40,220 nucleotides of DNA. Source: Clostridium sp. CAG:590 (lineage in GTDB: Bacteria > Bacillota > Clostridia > Lachnospirales > Lachnospiraceae). This document shows positions 40,192-40,220 of this stretch, piece after piece; the stretch's first letter is position 1; each line of letters begins with the position of its first letter. A program made the position numbers and the translations under genes. The stretch lies in assembly GCA_000431135.1 (NCBI GenBank), contig HF987837.1, forward strand, positions 1-40,220, in the 5' to 3' direction. The notes under the pieces are model-generated. The model was not told the DNA's origin, searched no databases, and was given only the letters and a program-made list of their open reading frames with translations.

Positions 40192-40220
40192 ACTATTACC
40201 CTTGCACAGTGAAGTGAGGG
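40192..40220. other. Window end, no gene
   Basis: The final 29 bases after the aspS stop contain no identifiable feature. A similar CACAG(C/T)G(T/A)AAGTGAGGG string occurs at 30067-30083. Confidence 0.6.

Overview
The window comes from a low-GC, motile, endospore-forming Gram-positive bacterium, most likely a gut Lachnospiraceae (Clostridia). The evidence is a spoVA germination operon with a sigma-G-type promoter, a T-box leader in front of aspS, a FliB-type flagellin methylase, a methyl-accepting chemotaxis protein, DUF1848, a YhdT/PanF pair and DUF4230 genes. Genus and species cannot be fixed from the sequence alone.

Layout. 1-7.0 kb is a decayed accessory region. Intact genes (DUF3267 metalloprotease, transglutaminase-like protein, GNAT acetyltransferase, a more GC-rich MATE exporter, a YczE/YitT-type membrane protein) alternate with remnants: a truncated effector-binding protein, a Fic C-terminus, a frameshifted and internally deleted AAA/DUF4143 ATPase, a MerR C-terminus, an ACT-domain C-terminus and the last third of a nitrilase. 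7.2-10.7 kb holds an esterase, DUF1848 and yhdT-panF. 10.9-14.6 kb holds an AraC regulator divergent from a chemotaxis receptor, followed by a GGDEF/EAL gene wrecked by an internal deletion. 14.7-18.4 kb has a lipoprotein plus two DUF4230 proteins in one operon, then a MerR regulator and a second lipoprotein. 18.4-20.0 kb has an intact AAA/DUF4143 ATPase preceded by four copies of a 34-bp direct repeat. 20.1-25.0 kb is an ABC ATPase, FtsX permease, response regulator and histidine kinase module of the antimicrobial-peptide sensing type.

25.0-30.1 kb contains a probable metal-regulated small RNA (DtxR-like box, promoter, C-rich-loop terminator), a GlsB/YeaQ membrane protein, the spoVAA-AB-AC operon on the minus strand, a histidine phosphatase overlapping a U32-like gene, a 34-residue small ORF, and a membrane protein behind a second DtxR-like box. 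30.1-33.7 kb is mobile and polymorphic: a long hairpin, a transposase relic, a 5'-truncated Rhs gene with a hydrophobic C-terminal tip, and a membrane-anchored SUKH-like putative immunity protein. 33.9-40.2 kb returns to housekeeping genes: a DHH phosphoesterase, proB, fliB, a DUF2238/YjdF-like membrane protein, and aspS behind a T-box whose apparent specifier is AAC (Asn).

Most notable for follow-up: the candidate iron/manganese-responsive sRNA at 25.1 kb, the 33/34-bp tandem repeats in front of both copies of the AAA/DUF4143 ATPase, the orphan Rhs tip/immunity pair, the Asn-reading T-box on aspS, and a conserved promoter cassette of about 62 bp found twice.
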